Below are positions 8,358 to 17,275 of a stretch of 64,000 nucleotides of DNA, one piece after another. The DNA is from Brevibacillus_D fluminis_A (GTDB lineage Bacteria > Bacillota > Bacilli > Brevibacillales > Brevibacillaceae): assembly GCF_052072235.1 (NCBI RefSeq), contig NZ_CM125436.1, positions 4,148,001-4,212,000 on the forward strand, written 5' to 3'. The stretch's first letter is position 1. Every line of letters starts with the position of its first letter. A program made the position numbers and the translations under genes. The notes under the pieces are model-generated. The model had not been told where the DNA came from and made no database searches. It worked only from the letters and a program-made list of their open reading frames with translations.

Positions 8358-9724
8358 GACTCATAGCACCTGCCTATCCCCCTGTAAATGAAACCCGCTT
8401 GCGTTAGTGCGCTTTCATCCAGGACATTCCGTCCATCAAGCAGAAAGCGTCTCTTCATTTTTTTTCCGAGCTTGTCATACGGCAAATGGCGGAACTCCTC
8501 CAGCTCGGTCGCCAATACGACCGCATGGCAATTTTCAAAGAGATCCTCCGCCGTCTCGCAATACTCGACGAAAAGCTCCGGATGCGCGTCCTGGCATTTT
8601 CGCATGGTCATCGGGTCATACGCCTTTACGTGTGCGCCCAGCTCGTTTAAGTGGCGGATGATCGCAATCGCGGGTGAATCGCGCAAATCATCTGTATTGG
8701 GCTTAAACGATAAGCCGAGAATGCCGATCGTCCTCCCCCGCAGCGCTTTCATATGCTCCTTCAGCTTGCGGACCACCTGCTCGCGCTGCCGCTCATTGCT
8801 GTCGATCGTCGCTTGTACAAGGCGCATTTCGCAGTCATACTGGCGACCTGTATGCAAAATGGCTCTCGTGTCCTTCCCAAAGCAGCTGCCGCCCCACCCG
8901 ATGCCTGCCTGCAGATAGCGCGGGCCAATCCGTTTATCCAAGCCCATGCCTTTTGCCACTTCCGCGATGTCCGCCCCGACTTTTTCAGCAAGGTTGGCGA
9001 ATTCGTTGATGAACGAAATTTTCATCGCCAGGAATGCATTCGCGGCGTATTTGATCAGTTCCGCACTTGCCTGATCGGTAGAAAAAAAGGTGGGCTCAGC
9101 AAAACGCTCGGGGCGCGGCAACCCTTGCGGCGGAATAAAGTCCTGCGCAATCAGCGGCTGGTACAGGCGCCTGAGCACGTCCCCAGCAGCCTGCGACTCG
9201 ACCCCGATCACGATGCGATCCGGATAAAATGTATCGAACAACGCCTCCCCTTCCCGCAAAAATTCCGGGTTCGAGGCGACGTGCACGTTCTGGAAGATGC
9301 CTCTGCGCCGCAGCGTCTGCTCGATGATCGAGCCGACTCGTCTGGCGGTCCCGACCGGAACCGTCGATTTGTTCACGATCACCGGGTATGCGCCTTTCGA
9401 GAGACGCTGGCCGATGATGGCGGCGACCTCTTCGACGTGGGTCAGGTCAGCGTCGCCGTTTTCTTTGCTCGGTGTTCCGACCGCAATGATCACGACATCC
9501 GCTTGCTGATCGAAATCGTCCCAATCGGACGTGAATCTGATTGTGGCGCGAGCTTCGTTCAAAAGCTCCTTTAGCCCCCGTTCGCGAATCGGGACGTTCC
9601 CGCTGTTCAAACACTTGATTTTGTCGTCATCTTTGTCAATCAATGTCACGTTGTGCCCGATGTAAGCGAGTGCGCTCCCCGTCGTCAACCCTACATAGCC
9701 GCTGCCGATAATGATTACATTCAA
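8315..9724 (-). CDS. ugd: UDP-glucose 6-dehydrogenase
   Basis: This enzyme oxidises UDP-glucose to UDP-glucuronate with two NAD. The N-terminal Rossmann motif is IIGSGYVGLTTG, the central domain has the substrate loop NPEFLREGEA, and the catalytic cysteine is in GWGGSCFGKDTRA (Cys281). The C-terminal UDP-binding domain contains LGLSFKPNTDDLRDSP. At 469 residues it is slightly longer than the family norm of about 440 because the tail reads into the next gene. AGAAGGTGATC precedes the ATG. It depends on UDP-glucose from galU/pgcA just upstream and feeds the adjacent epimerase, so acidic sugars are expected in the polymer. In B. subtilis the analogous enzymes (TuaD, YwqF) lie beside the same CpsBCD-type regulators. 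Confidence 0.95.
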   Translation of the reverse strand: MNVIIIGSGYVGLTTGSALAYIGHNVTLIDKDDDKIKCLNSGNVPIRERGLKELLNEARATIRFTSDWDDFDQQADVVIIAVGTPSKENGDADLTHVEEVAAIIGQRLSKGAYPVIVNKSTVPVGTARRVGSIIEQTLRRRGIFQNVHVASNPEFLREGEALFDTFYPDRIVIGVESQAAGDVLRRLYQPLIAQDFIPPQGLPRPERFAEPTFFSTDQASAELIKYAANAFLAMKISFINEFANLAEKVGADIAEVAKGMGLDKRIGPRYLQAGIGWGGSCFGKDTRAILHTGRQYDCEMRLVQATIDSNERQREQVVRKLKEHMKALRGRTIGILGLSFKPNTDDLRDSPAIAIIRHLNELGAHVKAYDPMTMRKCQDAHPELFVEYCETAEDLFENCHAVVLATELEEFRHLPYDKLGKKMKRRFLLDGRNVLDESALTQAGFIYRGIGRCYESWEEESSSQAAQGL

Positions 9725-9731
9725 AGTCCGA

Positions 9732-10517
9732 TCACCTTCTTCTCAATATGGTTGGTAGAAAAAACAGTGTTCGCCTTTTCGGCGGTTCCGCCGGTTCCCA
9801 AACGATGCATGGCTGGCCCCGCAGGATCAATTCTGCGTTGGTGAGAAGCATGTCGCTCACGTCCGGATGGTGCTTTCGCAAATAGGTGTAAGCCGCCGCC
9901 AGCTCCGGTTTGCGTCCCGCCATGTTGTGTCCGTCGCTTGCGATGATATGCACCAAATTGTGCCGGAACATCGTATCTGTCAGCCGTCTGATCCGCCATC
10001 CCCGCAATCCGATCACGCTCGCGGCAGTGACTTGCATGACGGCACCTTGGTAGATCCATTTCACCAGCCGTTCCGCATGTTCTTGCAAATAGCTGTTTCG
10101 TTCCGGATGGCAGATGATTGGCGTAATCCCTCGCGTGGAAAGCTCGTACAGCATGTCATCGGCGAACATCGGCAGATGGTGGCTGGGCATTTCAATCATG
10201 ACGTATTTTCTCTCGTCAGCCAGGCTGAGGCTTTCGCCTGACAGGATACGGTCAACGAGGTCCAGATGCATATGAATCTCGGCCCCTGCATGCAGCTGGA
10301 TCGCAATGCCCCGTTGATCGAGCCGCTGCTGGAGTTCGAGCACCTTGGGTACGATGTCATCACGATGATTCACATAGATCCCGTTATGCGTATGCGGAGT
10401 GGCCACGATATCCGTGATCCCGTCTGCAGACGCATGCCGCGCCATCTCAACGGCTTCGTCCCAGGAGCTGGCGCCATCATCGAGGGCAGGCAAAATGTGG
10501 CAGTGCAAGTCAATCAT
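9732..10517 (-). CDS. CpsB/YwqE-type tyrosine-protein phosphatase (PHP domain)
   Basis: This 261-residue protein is a manganese-dependent phosphatase of the polymerase-and-histidinol-phosphatase superfamily. The metal-binding N-terminal motif MIDLHCHILPALDDGA, the VATPHTH motif near residue 40, the P-x-I-C-H-P-E-R motif and the late DGHN are all visible. In Gram-positive capsule loci such proteins dephosphorylate the tyrosine kinase CpsD and sometimes UDP-glucose dehydrogenase. Here it lies between the kinase and ugd, both plausible substrates. It is unrelated to low-molecular-weight tyrosine phosphatases used in Gram-negative systems. Confidence 0.93.
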   Translation of the reverse strand: MIDLHCHILPALDDGASSWDEAVEMARHASADGITDIVATPHTHNGIYVNHRDDIVPKVLELQQRLDQRGIAIQLHAGAEIHMHLDLVDRILSGESLSLADERKYVMIEMPSHHLPMFADDMLYELSTRGITPIICHPERNSYLQEHAERLVKWIYQGAVMQVTAASVIGLRGWRIRRLTDTMFRHNLVHIIASDGHNMAGRKPELAAAYTYLRKHHPDVSDMLLTNAELILRGQPCIVWEPAEPPKRRTLFFLPTILRRR

Positions 10518-10542
10518 CGGTCATCACCCGCAATGGATAAAG

Positions 10543-11208
10543 TTAGTAATGATACACGTTGGTATCCATCTTTTTGTTGTTGAGCACAGTGCCGATCACA
10601 TTTGCGCCGACATGGTCGAGCAAGCTTTTCATCCGCTCCGCATTTGTCTGCAACACTTTACTGGCCCGCAATACCAAAAGGACCGCATCTACATAGCTGG
10701 CGAGAAGTTGTCCATCTGTAACGGGCAAAATCGGCGGTGCATCGAACAGGACGATATCGTAAAGCCGGCCAAGTTCATGAACGAGCGACTGCATCGCATT
10801 GGATTGGATGAACTCGGTAGGATTGGGAGGCGTTGGCCCTGACGTGATCACATCCAAATGGATCTCCGGTATCGTGTGGATGATTTCGGGAAACCGGGCT
10901 TGCCTGGTCAAGTAATTGGTCAGTCCGACACGGTTTGTGAGCTGGAAAGCGCGATGCACGGTTGGACGGCGCAAATCCGTATCGACCAGGATCGTCCGTT
11001 TGCCTGTCATCGCCATGACAACAGCCAAATTCGCGATGGTCGTCGTTTTTCCTTCGCCCGGCCCTGCGCTCGCCACCATCAAAGTTTTGATTTTTCGGTT
11101 CAGTCCGGCAAACTGGATATTGGTTCTGAGCGTGCGGTACGCTTCAGCAGCGGGAGACTTTGGCTCATGAAGGCATATTAACTTGACAGGCGCTTTCGCT
11201 TGTTTCAT
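10543..11208 (-). CDS. CpsD/YwqD-type tyrosine autokinase (BY-kinase)
   Basis: This 221-residue cytoplasmic BY-kinase carries Walker A SAGPGEGKTTTIAN (about residue 50), Walker A-prime ILVDTDLRRP and Walker B VLFDAPPIL. The C-terminus NKKMDTNVYHY supplies a short tyrosine cluster for autophosphorylation, smaller than in many CpsD proteins. The E-A-Y-R-T-L-R-T-N motif near residue 22 is the family oligomerisation element. A GGGGGAGG sequence lies five bases before the ATG. Like other Firmicute kinases it is split from its membrane activator, which is encoded immediately upstream and overlaps it by 44 bases. It probably controls chain length and export of the polysaccharide. Confidence 0.94.
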   Translation of the reverse strand: MKQAKAPVKLICLHEPKSPAAEAYRTLRTNIQFAGLNRKIKTLMVASAGPGEGKTTTIANLAVVMAMTGKRTILVDTDLRRPTVHRAFQLTNRVGLTNYLTRQARFPEIIHTIPEIHLDVITSGPTPPNPTEFIQSNAMQSLVHELGRLYDIVLFDAPPILPVTDGQLLASYVDAVLLVLRASKVLQTNAERMKSLLDHVGANVIGTVLNNKKMDTNVYHY

Positions 11209-11938
11209 TTTGCCTCCCCCTCTCTTCCATCAAAAAGCTTCTCTCTTTTTGTCGCGCGTTTTTCATTTTTTTCGACTTGATCTCCGGAATGACTCCAAGA
11301 ACGGGAAGCTTGAGAACAGCGTCGATTTGGGCCTGCTCTTTGATCGTAGTATCGAACATTTCAAAGAAAAGCGCGATCGCGCATCCTGCGCATAGCGAAA
11401 GGATAAAGGCGATGGTCATGTTCAAGTAGGGTTTGGGACTGACCGGCTTCTCGCTGTCCAGTTGGGCTTGATTGAGAATGGAAACATTTCTCACGTTCAT
11501 GATGGAGCCGAGATTGGAAGAAAACGAATGGGCGATCTCATCCGCAATCCGGATCGCTTTCTGTGGGTCTTCATCTGTTACCTGAATGGAGGTGATCAAC
11601 GAATCTGCCGGCGATGCGACGGTAATCTTTTTCAAAAACTCTTCCGATGTCATCTGCAGGTCTAATTTCTTGATCACATCCTCTGTGATGTTGCGGCTTC
11701 TGATGATTTCCTCGTAGGTCCGCAAAAGGATTTGGTTCGCGCGCAATTGGTCATAGCCAATCTGATTATTCACCTGCGGAATCTCCACCAGCAATGTGAC
11801 GCTTGCCTGATACTTCGGCTTGAGGATGTAAAAGCTGAAGCATCCCGTGGCAGATACCGCAAGAACGATGAGGATGACGATCATCAACCATCTGCGCAAC
11901 AGGACTTTGACATAATCCCTGAAGAAAAAAGATTCCAT
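11165..11938 (-). CDS. CpsC/YwqC-type Wzz-domain membrane activator of the tyrosine kinase
   Basis: The 257-residue protein has an N-terminal Wzz segment (FRDYVKVLLRRWLMIVILIV, first membrane helix at about 15-37), an extracytoplasmic region with alpha-helical content, and a second membrane helix at about 172-192 following the P-x-x-P turn KPYLNMTIAFI. The cytoplasmic tail contains the kinase-activating LPVLGVIPEI element. Such proteins set chain length and switch on the BY-kinase encoded next. AAAGGAG lies ahead of the ATG. The first gene of the phosphoregulatory trio, it follows galE after a 138-bp gap in which I see no clear terminator or promoter. Confidence 0.92.
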   Translation of the reverse strand: MESFFFRDYVKVLLRRWLMIVILIVLAVSATGCFSFYILKPKYQASVTLLVEIPQVNNQIGYDQLRANQILLRTYEEIIRSRNITEDVIKKLDLQMTSEEFLKKITVASPADSLITSIQVTDEDPQKAIRIADEIAHSFSSNLGSIMNVRNVSILNQAQLDSEKPVSPKPYLNMTIAFILSLCAGCAIALFFEMFDTTIKEQAQIDAVLKLPVLGVIPEIKSKKMKNARQKERSFLMEERGRQNETSESACQVNMPS

Positions 11939-12076
11939 AGCTCTGCTACTCCTTTTATCTCGATCTTTTTTCGCCGCAAGCCATTGTATCGATCGTCCAA
12001 TGCTGCATGTCTCTAGGGTATTGTTCTTGGCACCATTTAGAACAGCAGCGCCTTCGGGAAGCTGGCTCGTCTCCCA

Positions 12077-13093
12077 TCACCGTTTCTGTGCCCGCTGTAC
12101 GTGCCCGCTGCCCTGGTATCCATGAGGATGTTGCCGGTGCCAGTTCCAAGCCGATTGGATGATCGTACCGATATCGTCGTATTGCGGCCGCCAGCCTAGC
12201 TCGGCTTTTGCTAATTCCGACGATGCGACGAGGATGGCCGGATCGCCACTCCTTCTCCCCATGATCCGCGCTGGTATCGGATGGCCGGTTATCTCCCGCG
12301 CCAGCTCGATCACTTGCTTCACCGAATAGCCAGTACCATTTCCGAGATTAAAAATGCCGCCCTCCCTGCTTTCCCTCAGCCTTTGCAGGGCAAGATAGTG
12401 GGCGCTTGCCAAATCCATCACATGAATGAAATCGCGGATGCACGTCCCATCTGCTGTCGGATAATCGTTGCCATAGATCGCGACATACTCGCGTTTTCCC
12501 AAGGCTGCTTCCAGGACGATCGGGATCAGATGGCTCTCGGGCACATGGTCCTCGCCTAGGGTCCCATCCGGATGCGCCCCCGCCGCATTAAAATACCGGA
12601 GCGATACCGCATTCATCCCGTAGGCACGGCTGCACCACTCGATCATTTTTTCGATGGCCAGTTTGGTTTCTCCGTACGGATTGGTGGGCACCGTCGGATC
12701 GCTCTCTTCAATCGGAATGTTCGCAGGTTCGCCGTATACAGCCGCAGTAGACGAAAAAACGAGATTGCTCACGCCATGCTGACGCATTTTTTTCAACAGC
12801 ATGTGGGCGCCGAGGAGATTATTATCGTAATAGCCGAGCGGATCGATGATGCTTTCACCAACAAGCGAGCTTGCCGCAAAATGAATGACCGCTTCAATCG
12901 CATGCTCGGTAAAAATGCGATCGAGCAAAGCAGAATCCTGTATATCGCCCTCGTAAAAAAATGGTGTTGATACCGCCTGGCTATGACCTGTCGTTAAATT
13001 GTCGAGAACAATGACGTCCTCTCCACCTGCCACCAGCTCCGCCACCGTATGGCTGCCGATATAGCCTGCGCCCCCCGTCACCAATATGGCCAT
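12077..13093 (-). CDS. galE: UDP-glucose 4-epimerase
   Basis: This 338-residue enzyme interconverts UDP-glucose and UDP-galactose. The NAD-binding motif is VTGGAGYIGSHT, the active-site threonine/serine region is FSSTAAVYGEP and the catalytic Y-x-x-x-K is in NPYGETKLAIE. The GalE-specific segment RYFNAAGAHPDGTLGE and the C-terminal IIQSAWNWHRQHP follow family consensus. It sits after the pgcA-galU terminator and at the head of the polysaccharide locus, so it probably supplies UDP-Gal (or UDP-GalNAc) to the glycosyltransferases. GGGGTGG lies four bases before the ATG. Confidence 0.95.
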   Translation of the reverse strand: MAILVTGGAGYIGSHTVAELVAGGEDVIVLDNLTTGHSQAVSTPFFYEGDIQDSALLDRIFTEHAIEAVIHFAASSLVGESIIDPLGYYDNNLLGAHMLLKKMRQHGVSNLVFSSTAAVYGEPANIPIEESDPTVPTNPYGETKLAIEKMIEWCSRAYGMNAVSLRYFNAAGAHPDGTLGEDHVPESHLIPIVLEAALGKREYVAIYGNDYPTADGTCIRDFIHVMDLASAHYLALQRLRESREGGIFNLGNGTGYSVKQVIELAREITGHPIPARIMGRRSGDPAILVASSELAKAELGWRPQYDDIGTIIQSAWNWHRQHPHGYQGSGHVQRAQKR

Positions 13094-13241
13094 GAAACCA
13101 CCCCACAGTCTGTTTCTCTCGTTATGCCCTATTCAATCTGTATGTTGGACAGCGTCATTATTTGCCTAGTCCGGCTGGGACTTGCCGATTTTTTTCTTGT
13201 CCACGAATGACGGACAACTCATTGGAACACTTATCGTATAG

Positions 13242-13268
13242 AAAAAGGCTGCCGCATTTCGCGACAGC
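13242..13268 (-). terminator. Intrinsic terminator after galU
   Basis: On the minus strand an 8-bp stem (GCTGTCGC with GCGGCAGC, one G-U pair) with a five-base loop is followed by CTTTTTC. It lies 47 bases beyond the galU stop and separates pgcA-galU from galE and the polysaccharide genes. Confidence 0.8.
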
Positions 13269-13314
13269 TTTCCTGTGTTCTTCTCGGCTTTTCCATTTTG
13301 ATTCCGCCATCTTG

Positions 13315-14208
13315 CTACTTTCCAACGTTTTTTTTCGCTTGCAACAGTTGCTGCAAATAGTGCAGGAGCGGTGCGCGCAATTCTTGATTGTCCAGCGCGA
13401 ATTCGAGCGTTGTCGTAATGAAACCGAGCTTATCCCCAACATCATAGCGCTTTCCTTCAAAACGATAGGCGTATACCGTCTGCCGCTCATTCAGTTTCTG
13501 AATGGCATCCGTCAGCTGGATTTCTCCGCCTGCACCTTTTTCGTGTCGGGACAAAAAATCAAAAATGTCTGCCGTCAAGATGTAGCGCCCCATGATGGCC
13601 AGATTCGAGGGCGCCGCTTCCTTCGGCGGCTTTTCCACAAAGGTGCGGACGCGGTACAGGCTTCCCTCCCGGTCGAGCGGATCGATCACCCCGTACCTGG
13701 AAATATCGTCTATCGGCACCTCCTGCACCCCGACAACCGAGCAATTGACCTGCGCAAATATGTCGGCAAGCTGCTTGATGCATGGTTGGTCTGCACGGAC
13801 AATATCGTCTCCCAAAAGAACGGCAAACGGCTCCTCCCCGATAAATTTGCGCGCGCACCAGATTGCGTGCCCTAAGCCAAGCGGTTCCTTTTGCCGGATA
13901 TAGTGGATATTCGCCAGTTTGGACGATTTGCGCACCATTTCGAGCCATTCGAGCTTCTGCTTTTCCAGCAACAAGTGCTCGAGTTCAAATGCATGGTCAA
14001 AATGGTCCTCGATTGCCCGCTTCCCTTTTCCCGTTACGATGATGATGTCTTCAATGCCGGCTTCCACCGCTTCTTCGACAATGTATTGAATCGTAGGCTT
14101 GTCGACGATCGGAAGCATTTCTTTCGGCATGGCTTTGGTCGCAGGTAAAAACCGTGTGCCCAAACCGGCAGCCGGAATGATGGCTTTCTTGATTTGATGT
14201 CGATTCAA
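13315..14208 (-). CDS. galU: UTP-glucose-1-phosphate uridylyltransferase
   Basis: This 297-residue nucleotidyltransferase makes UDP-glucose from UTP and glucose 1-phosphate. The signature AIIPAAGLGTRFLPATKAMPKE at the N-terminus gives the G-x-G-T-R nucleotide loop and the catalytic lysine; further motifs are the VDKPTIQYIVEEA segment, LLGDDIV and EKPPKEAAPS. Length and architecture match bacterial GalU/GtaB. It follows pgcA by 36 bases, so the pair forms a UDP-glucose supply operon for the galE/ugd pathway downstream and for glycolipid or teichoic-acid glucosylation. Confidence 0.96.
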   Translation of the reverse strand: MNRHQIKKAIIPAAGLGTRFLPATKAMPKEMLPIVDKPTIQYIVEEAVEAGIEDIIIVTGKGKRAIEDHFDHAFELEHLLLEKQKLEWLEMVRKSSKLANIHYIRQKEPLGLGHAIWCARKFIGEEPFAVLLGDDIVRADQPCIKQLADIFAQVNCSVVGVQEVPIDDISRYGVIDPLDREGSLYRVRTFVEKPPKEAAPSNLAIMGRYILTADIFDFLSRHEKGAGGEIQLTDAIQKLNERQTVYAYRFEGKRYDVGDKLGFITTTLEFALDNQELRAPLLHYLQQLLQAKKNVGK

Positions 14209-14244
14209 GTAAGTTCCTTCCTTCTCCTCTTAGCAGCTGACTTG

Positions 14245-15993
14245 TCAGCGAAACATTTCCGAAAGTGCGTCCTGAAGCGCCGACAGCTTAGCATCTGCAT
14301 CTTGTTTCGTGTCCTGCGAAAACGCGCTGAGATAAATCTTGATTTTTGGCTCTGTGCCGGATGGCCGGATTGCTACCCATGATCCATCCGCAAGCAAAAT
14401 TTTGACGACATTGGCGCTTGGTAACTCGAGCGGTTCTGTCCGCCTGTTCTGCACCATAATTTTTGTCTGTTGCTGGTAATCTTCCACCGCACGGACCGCA
14501 ATGCCCGCAATCTGTTCCGGCAGCTCATGACGCAATGCCGACATGATCGCCTGAATCTTCTCCTGCCCTTCTTTTCCAGGCAGCGTAAAAGACAAGAGTT
14601 CTTCTTGATAGTATCCATATTTCTCATAGATCTCTTCTAACACCTGGAACAAATCTTTCCCTTGCCCTTTATAAAATAATACCATTTCCGAGACAATCGC
14701 TGTCATTTGCACGGCATCTTTATCCCGCACAAAGTCTCCGGCTAAGTAACCATAGCTTTCCTCATAGCCGAAAAGAAAGGTGTGCTCGCCAGTACGCTTG
14801 CACTCCTCAATCTTGTCGGCGATAAATTTGAAGCCGGTGACCGTATTGATCGTCTTGACCTGATGCGATTCCGCAATTCGCTGCCCCAAATCAGACGTTA
14901 CGATTGTTTTTAGCAAGAGTCCATTTTCTGCAAGCTCGCCTTGTGCGGCTTTTTGTTCCAGCAAATAATGCAGCACGAGCGCTCCCAGCTGGTTTCCGTT
15001 CAACCGGCTGTACCCTTGTGCCGTACGAGCCAAAACGCCCAGCCGGTCGGCATCGGGGTCCGTCGCCAAAATGACATCCGCGCGCTTTTCTTCAGCGAGC
15101 GTCAATGCCAGCGCAAAAACGTCCGGGTCTTCAGGGTTGGGGGCGTTGACGGTCGGAAAGCGCCAATCCGGCTGCTCTTGCTCGCTCACGATATGGACGC
15201 AGCCAAATCCCGCCCGCTTCAACAAGCTGGGCACCAGCTTCGCTCCCGCGCCATGCAGAGGCGTATACACGATCGACAGGCTGTGTCCTTGCGCTTCATT
15301 GCGTGCCCTTTGCTGCAAAAGGCCTTCGACATCGTTCAGATACGATTCGAACAGCTCCGCCCCGATTGCGACCGTTTCAGCCGCCTCGGCCTTGTTGTCC
15401 CTGGGCGTATCGATACGGAGCGGATCAGCGATCTCCTGGATTTTTTCGTAGATGCGCCGCGCCGATTCCTCGTTGATTTGTCCGCCTTCCTCATTGTACA
15501 CCTTGATCCCGTTGTACATCGGCGGATTGTGACTCGCTGTAATCACGAGTCCGGCAAAAGCGCCCAGCTTGCGGATCGCGTAAGACAACAAGGGAGTGGG
15601 CGAAATCTCTTGGAATACATACACCTTGATTCCGTTTCTCGCCAGCAGGTTTGCAATTTCCCCAGCAAATTCCTTCGAATACTTGCGGGAATCATAAGCG
15701 ATCGCAATCCCTCTGTCCATCGCCGCCTGTCCATGCTCCCGCACATACCGGGCCAACCCCTGCGCTGTTTTTCGCACGGTGTAGACATTGATCCGGTTCG
15801 TACCCGCTCCCAGTAGTCCCCTGATGCCCGCCGTACCGAACTCCAAATCTTTATAAAACCGGTCTTCCACCTCTTTGAACTGATCCTGAATCTGAAGCAA
15901 TTCCTCTTTCAATTCAAGAGGCATGTCTGCCTCACTCAGCCATCTGCTGTAAATGTTTTCATACAAATCCTGTTTCGTTTCATGTTCCGACAT
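14245..15993 (-). CDS. pgcA: Alpha-phosphoglucomutase / phospho-sugar mutase
   Basis: This 582-residue alpha-D-phosphohexomutase converts glucose 6-phosphate to glucose 1-phosphate, the GalU substrate. The phosphoserine loop is VITASHNPPMYNG (serine near residue 145), the metal loop is ATDPDADRLGV, the sugar-binding loop is FGYEESYGYLAG and the C-terminal phosphate loop is RPSGTEPKIKIY. The length matches the long PgcA class of Firmicutes. AGGAG stands about eleven bases ahead of the ATG. No hairpin intervenes between it and galU, so the two should be cotranscribed. Confidence 0.95.
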   Translation of the reverse strand: MSEHETKQDLYENIYSRWLSEADMPLELKEELLQIQDQFKEVEDRFYKDLEFGTAGIRGLLGAGTNRINVYTVRKTAQGLARYVREHGQAAMDRGIAIAYDSRKYSKEFAGEIANLLARNGIKVYVFQEISPTPLLSYAIRKLGAFAGLVITASHNPPMYNGIKVYNEEGGQINEESARRIYEKIQEIADPLRIDTPRDNKAEAAETVAIGAELFESYLNDVEGLLQQRARNEAQGHSLSIVYTPLHGAGAKLVPSLLKRAGFGCVHIVSEQEQPDWRFPTVNAPNPEDPDVFALALTLAEEKRADVILATDPDADRLGVLARTAQGYSRLNGNQLGALVLHYLLEQKAAQGELAENGLLLKTIVTSDLGQRIAESHQVKTINTVTGFKFIADKIEECKRTGEHTFLFGYEESYGYLAGDFVRDKDAVQMTAIVSEMVLFYKGQGKDLFQVLEEIYEKYGYYQEELLSFTLPGKEGQEKIQAIMSALRHELPEQIAGIAVRAVEDYQQQTKIMVQNRRTEPLELPSANVVKILLADGSWVAIRPSGTEPKIKIYLSAFSQDTKQDADAKLSALQDALSEMFR

Positions 15994-16120
15994 AGAATCG
16001 TCACTCCTACGATACGATTTTGGTCTCTTCCCATTTGCGCAACCTTTATCAACATATGCGAAAGAGCCGCATCGATTGACTTGCTGTTATTTTTTCCGCC
16101 ATCGTTTTTTAAGTTTCGTA

Positions 16121-16158
16121 GAAAGAAAAGAATCGAAAGCTCATCGCCTCCGATTCTT
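16121..16158 (-). terminator. Probable terminator after the globin-coupled chemoreceptor
   Basis: Minus-strand AAGAATCG and CGATTCTT form an 8-bp stem with a 15-base loop, followed by TTCTTTCT. It begins three bases beyond the stop codon. The stem is AT-rich, so strength is uncertain. Confidence 0.5.
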
Positions 16159-16161
16159 CCT

Positions 16162-17127
16162 TTACACATGCAACCGATTCGTAATCTCATCCAATCCCTG
16201 CACGAGCGCCGCCAACTGTTCCGAGGCAGCGGCCTGCTGCTCGGTTGACGCCACCGTCATCTCGATCTGGCTCTCGATCTTGTTGATCTGGACCAAAATT
16301 TGCGCCAGTGATTGCTGAATTTCCTGTGATGAATGTTTGGCCCGGTCCGCCAGCTTGCGCACCTCGTTGGCGACGATCGTGAATCCGCGCCCGTGCTCGC
16401 CTGCCCGCGCCGCTTCAATCGCAGCATTCAAGCCAAGCAGGTTGGTCTGTGACGAAACTTCCGCGACGAAATCGCTCAGCTTCTCGATTTCTTTGCTTTG
16501 CGCTTTCAAGATGCTCATCGATTCAGCGATCTCCTCATGCGATTCCGCCAAGGTTGTCGCCGATTTCGCATATTCGCTGGCGATGATGGTCACCTCGCGG
16601 GTGGACCCGCTCAATTCTTCGGCGACCATCTCCATGTTTTTTCGATAGTTCACATTCTCGCGCTGGGTATCGCCGATATACTGCTCCAAAATGATCGCGG
16701 AATCAAAGTACAGGCGCTTGCAGGCAGCTTGATACAGTTCGTAAGCATCCGGCAAGCCGGACGCCTTTTCTGCGATCAACCGCAAATAAATCGTGTATCC
16801 GCCCAAAAACCAATCCGCGGACAAGCCGATACGGGCATGGACAGCCCCGACCTTTTGTCTGCCTGCAATATAATCCGCATCGATCCGATCGCTGGCCAGC
16901 GACTGAAAATACCAAATCTGCGTTTTTTTCAGACGCTCTACGGTGCTGTTGGCCTGGATCATTTCAGCCAAATTGCTGTACGACCACAATTCCTTGTAAA
17001 ATCGATCGACGACATCGTCCGCATGCTGCATAAAAAAAGCTTTATGTCGATGGAGCAACGCAAGATCCGCTTCCGTCACTCCATAATATTGGCACATTTT
17101 TTTCCACTTATCATCCACAACGATCAT
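16162..17127 (-). CDS. hemAT: Globin-coupled methyl-accepting chemotaxis protein (HemAT-type)
   Basis: Residues 1 to about 155 form a protoglobin domain; the proximal heme ligand is the histidine in VGAVHARIGLS (His97), in the same context as the oxygen-sensing histidine of B. subtilis HemAT. Residues from about 165 onward form the chemotaxis signalling region with the hairpin tip SSQTNLLGLNAAIEAARAGE and the following FTIVANEVRKLAD. No membrane segment is present, so it is a soluble aerotaxis or oxygen receptor. At 321 residues it is about 110 shorter than HemAT-Bs, having a shorter N-terminus and a signalling coiled coil that ends soon after the tip region, so its helix bundle is unusually short. 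Confidence 0.9.
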   Translation of the reverse strand: MIVVDDKWKKMCQYYGVTEADLALLHRHKAFFMQHADDVVDRFYKELWSYSNLAEMIQANSTVERLKKTQIWYFQSLASDRIDADYIAGRQKVGAVHARIGLSADWFLGGYTIYLRLIAEKASGLPDAYELYQAACKRLYFDSAIILEQYIGDTQRENVNYRKNMEMVAEELSGSTREVTIIASEYAKSATTLAESHEEIAESMSILKAQSKEIEKLSDFVAEVSSQTNLLGLNAAIEAARAGEHGRGFTIVANEVRKLADRAKHSSQEIQQSLAQILVQINKIESQIEMTVASTEQQAAASEQLAALVQGLDEITNRLHV

Positions 17128-17221
17128 TCTATCTAGCGCCCCCTACATCTCGCATCACACTTCTACCCTGCTTCTCTCTATCTTAACAAGTATTGTAACA
17201 GAAAGCTTTCGCAATGAAGAG

Positions 17222-17262
17222 AGAAAAATAAAATAGGACCTAGCAACTAGATGACCAGGTCC
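17222..17262 (-). terminator. Probable terminator after the membrane chemoreceptor gene
   Basis: On the minus strand GGACCT and AGGTCC pair around a 15-base loop and are followed by TATTTTATTTTT. It starts 14 bases past the stop codon of the chemoreceptor. Confidence 0.6.
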
Positions 17263-17275
17263 CACACTTGTATCC

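Noticed and set aside
11939..12076. Promoter for the CpsC-CpsD-CpsB genes in the gap after galE
   Set aside because: Several TACAAT-like hexamers occur but none has a -35 at proper spacing, so I cannot support a promoter here.
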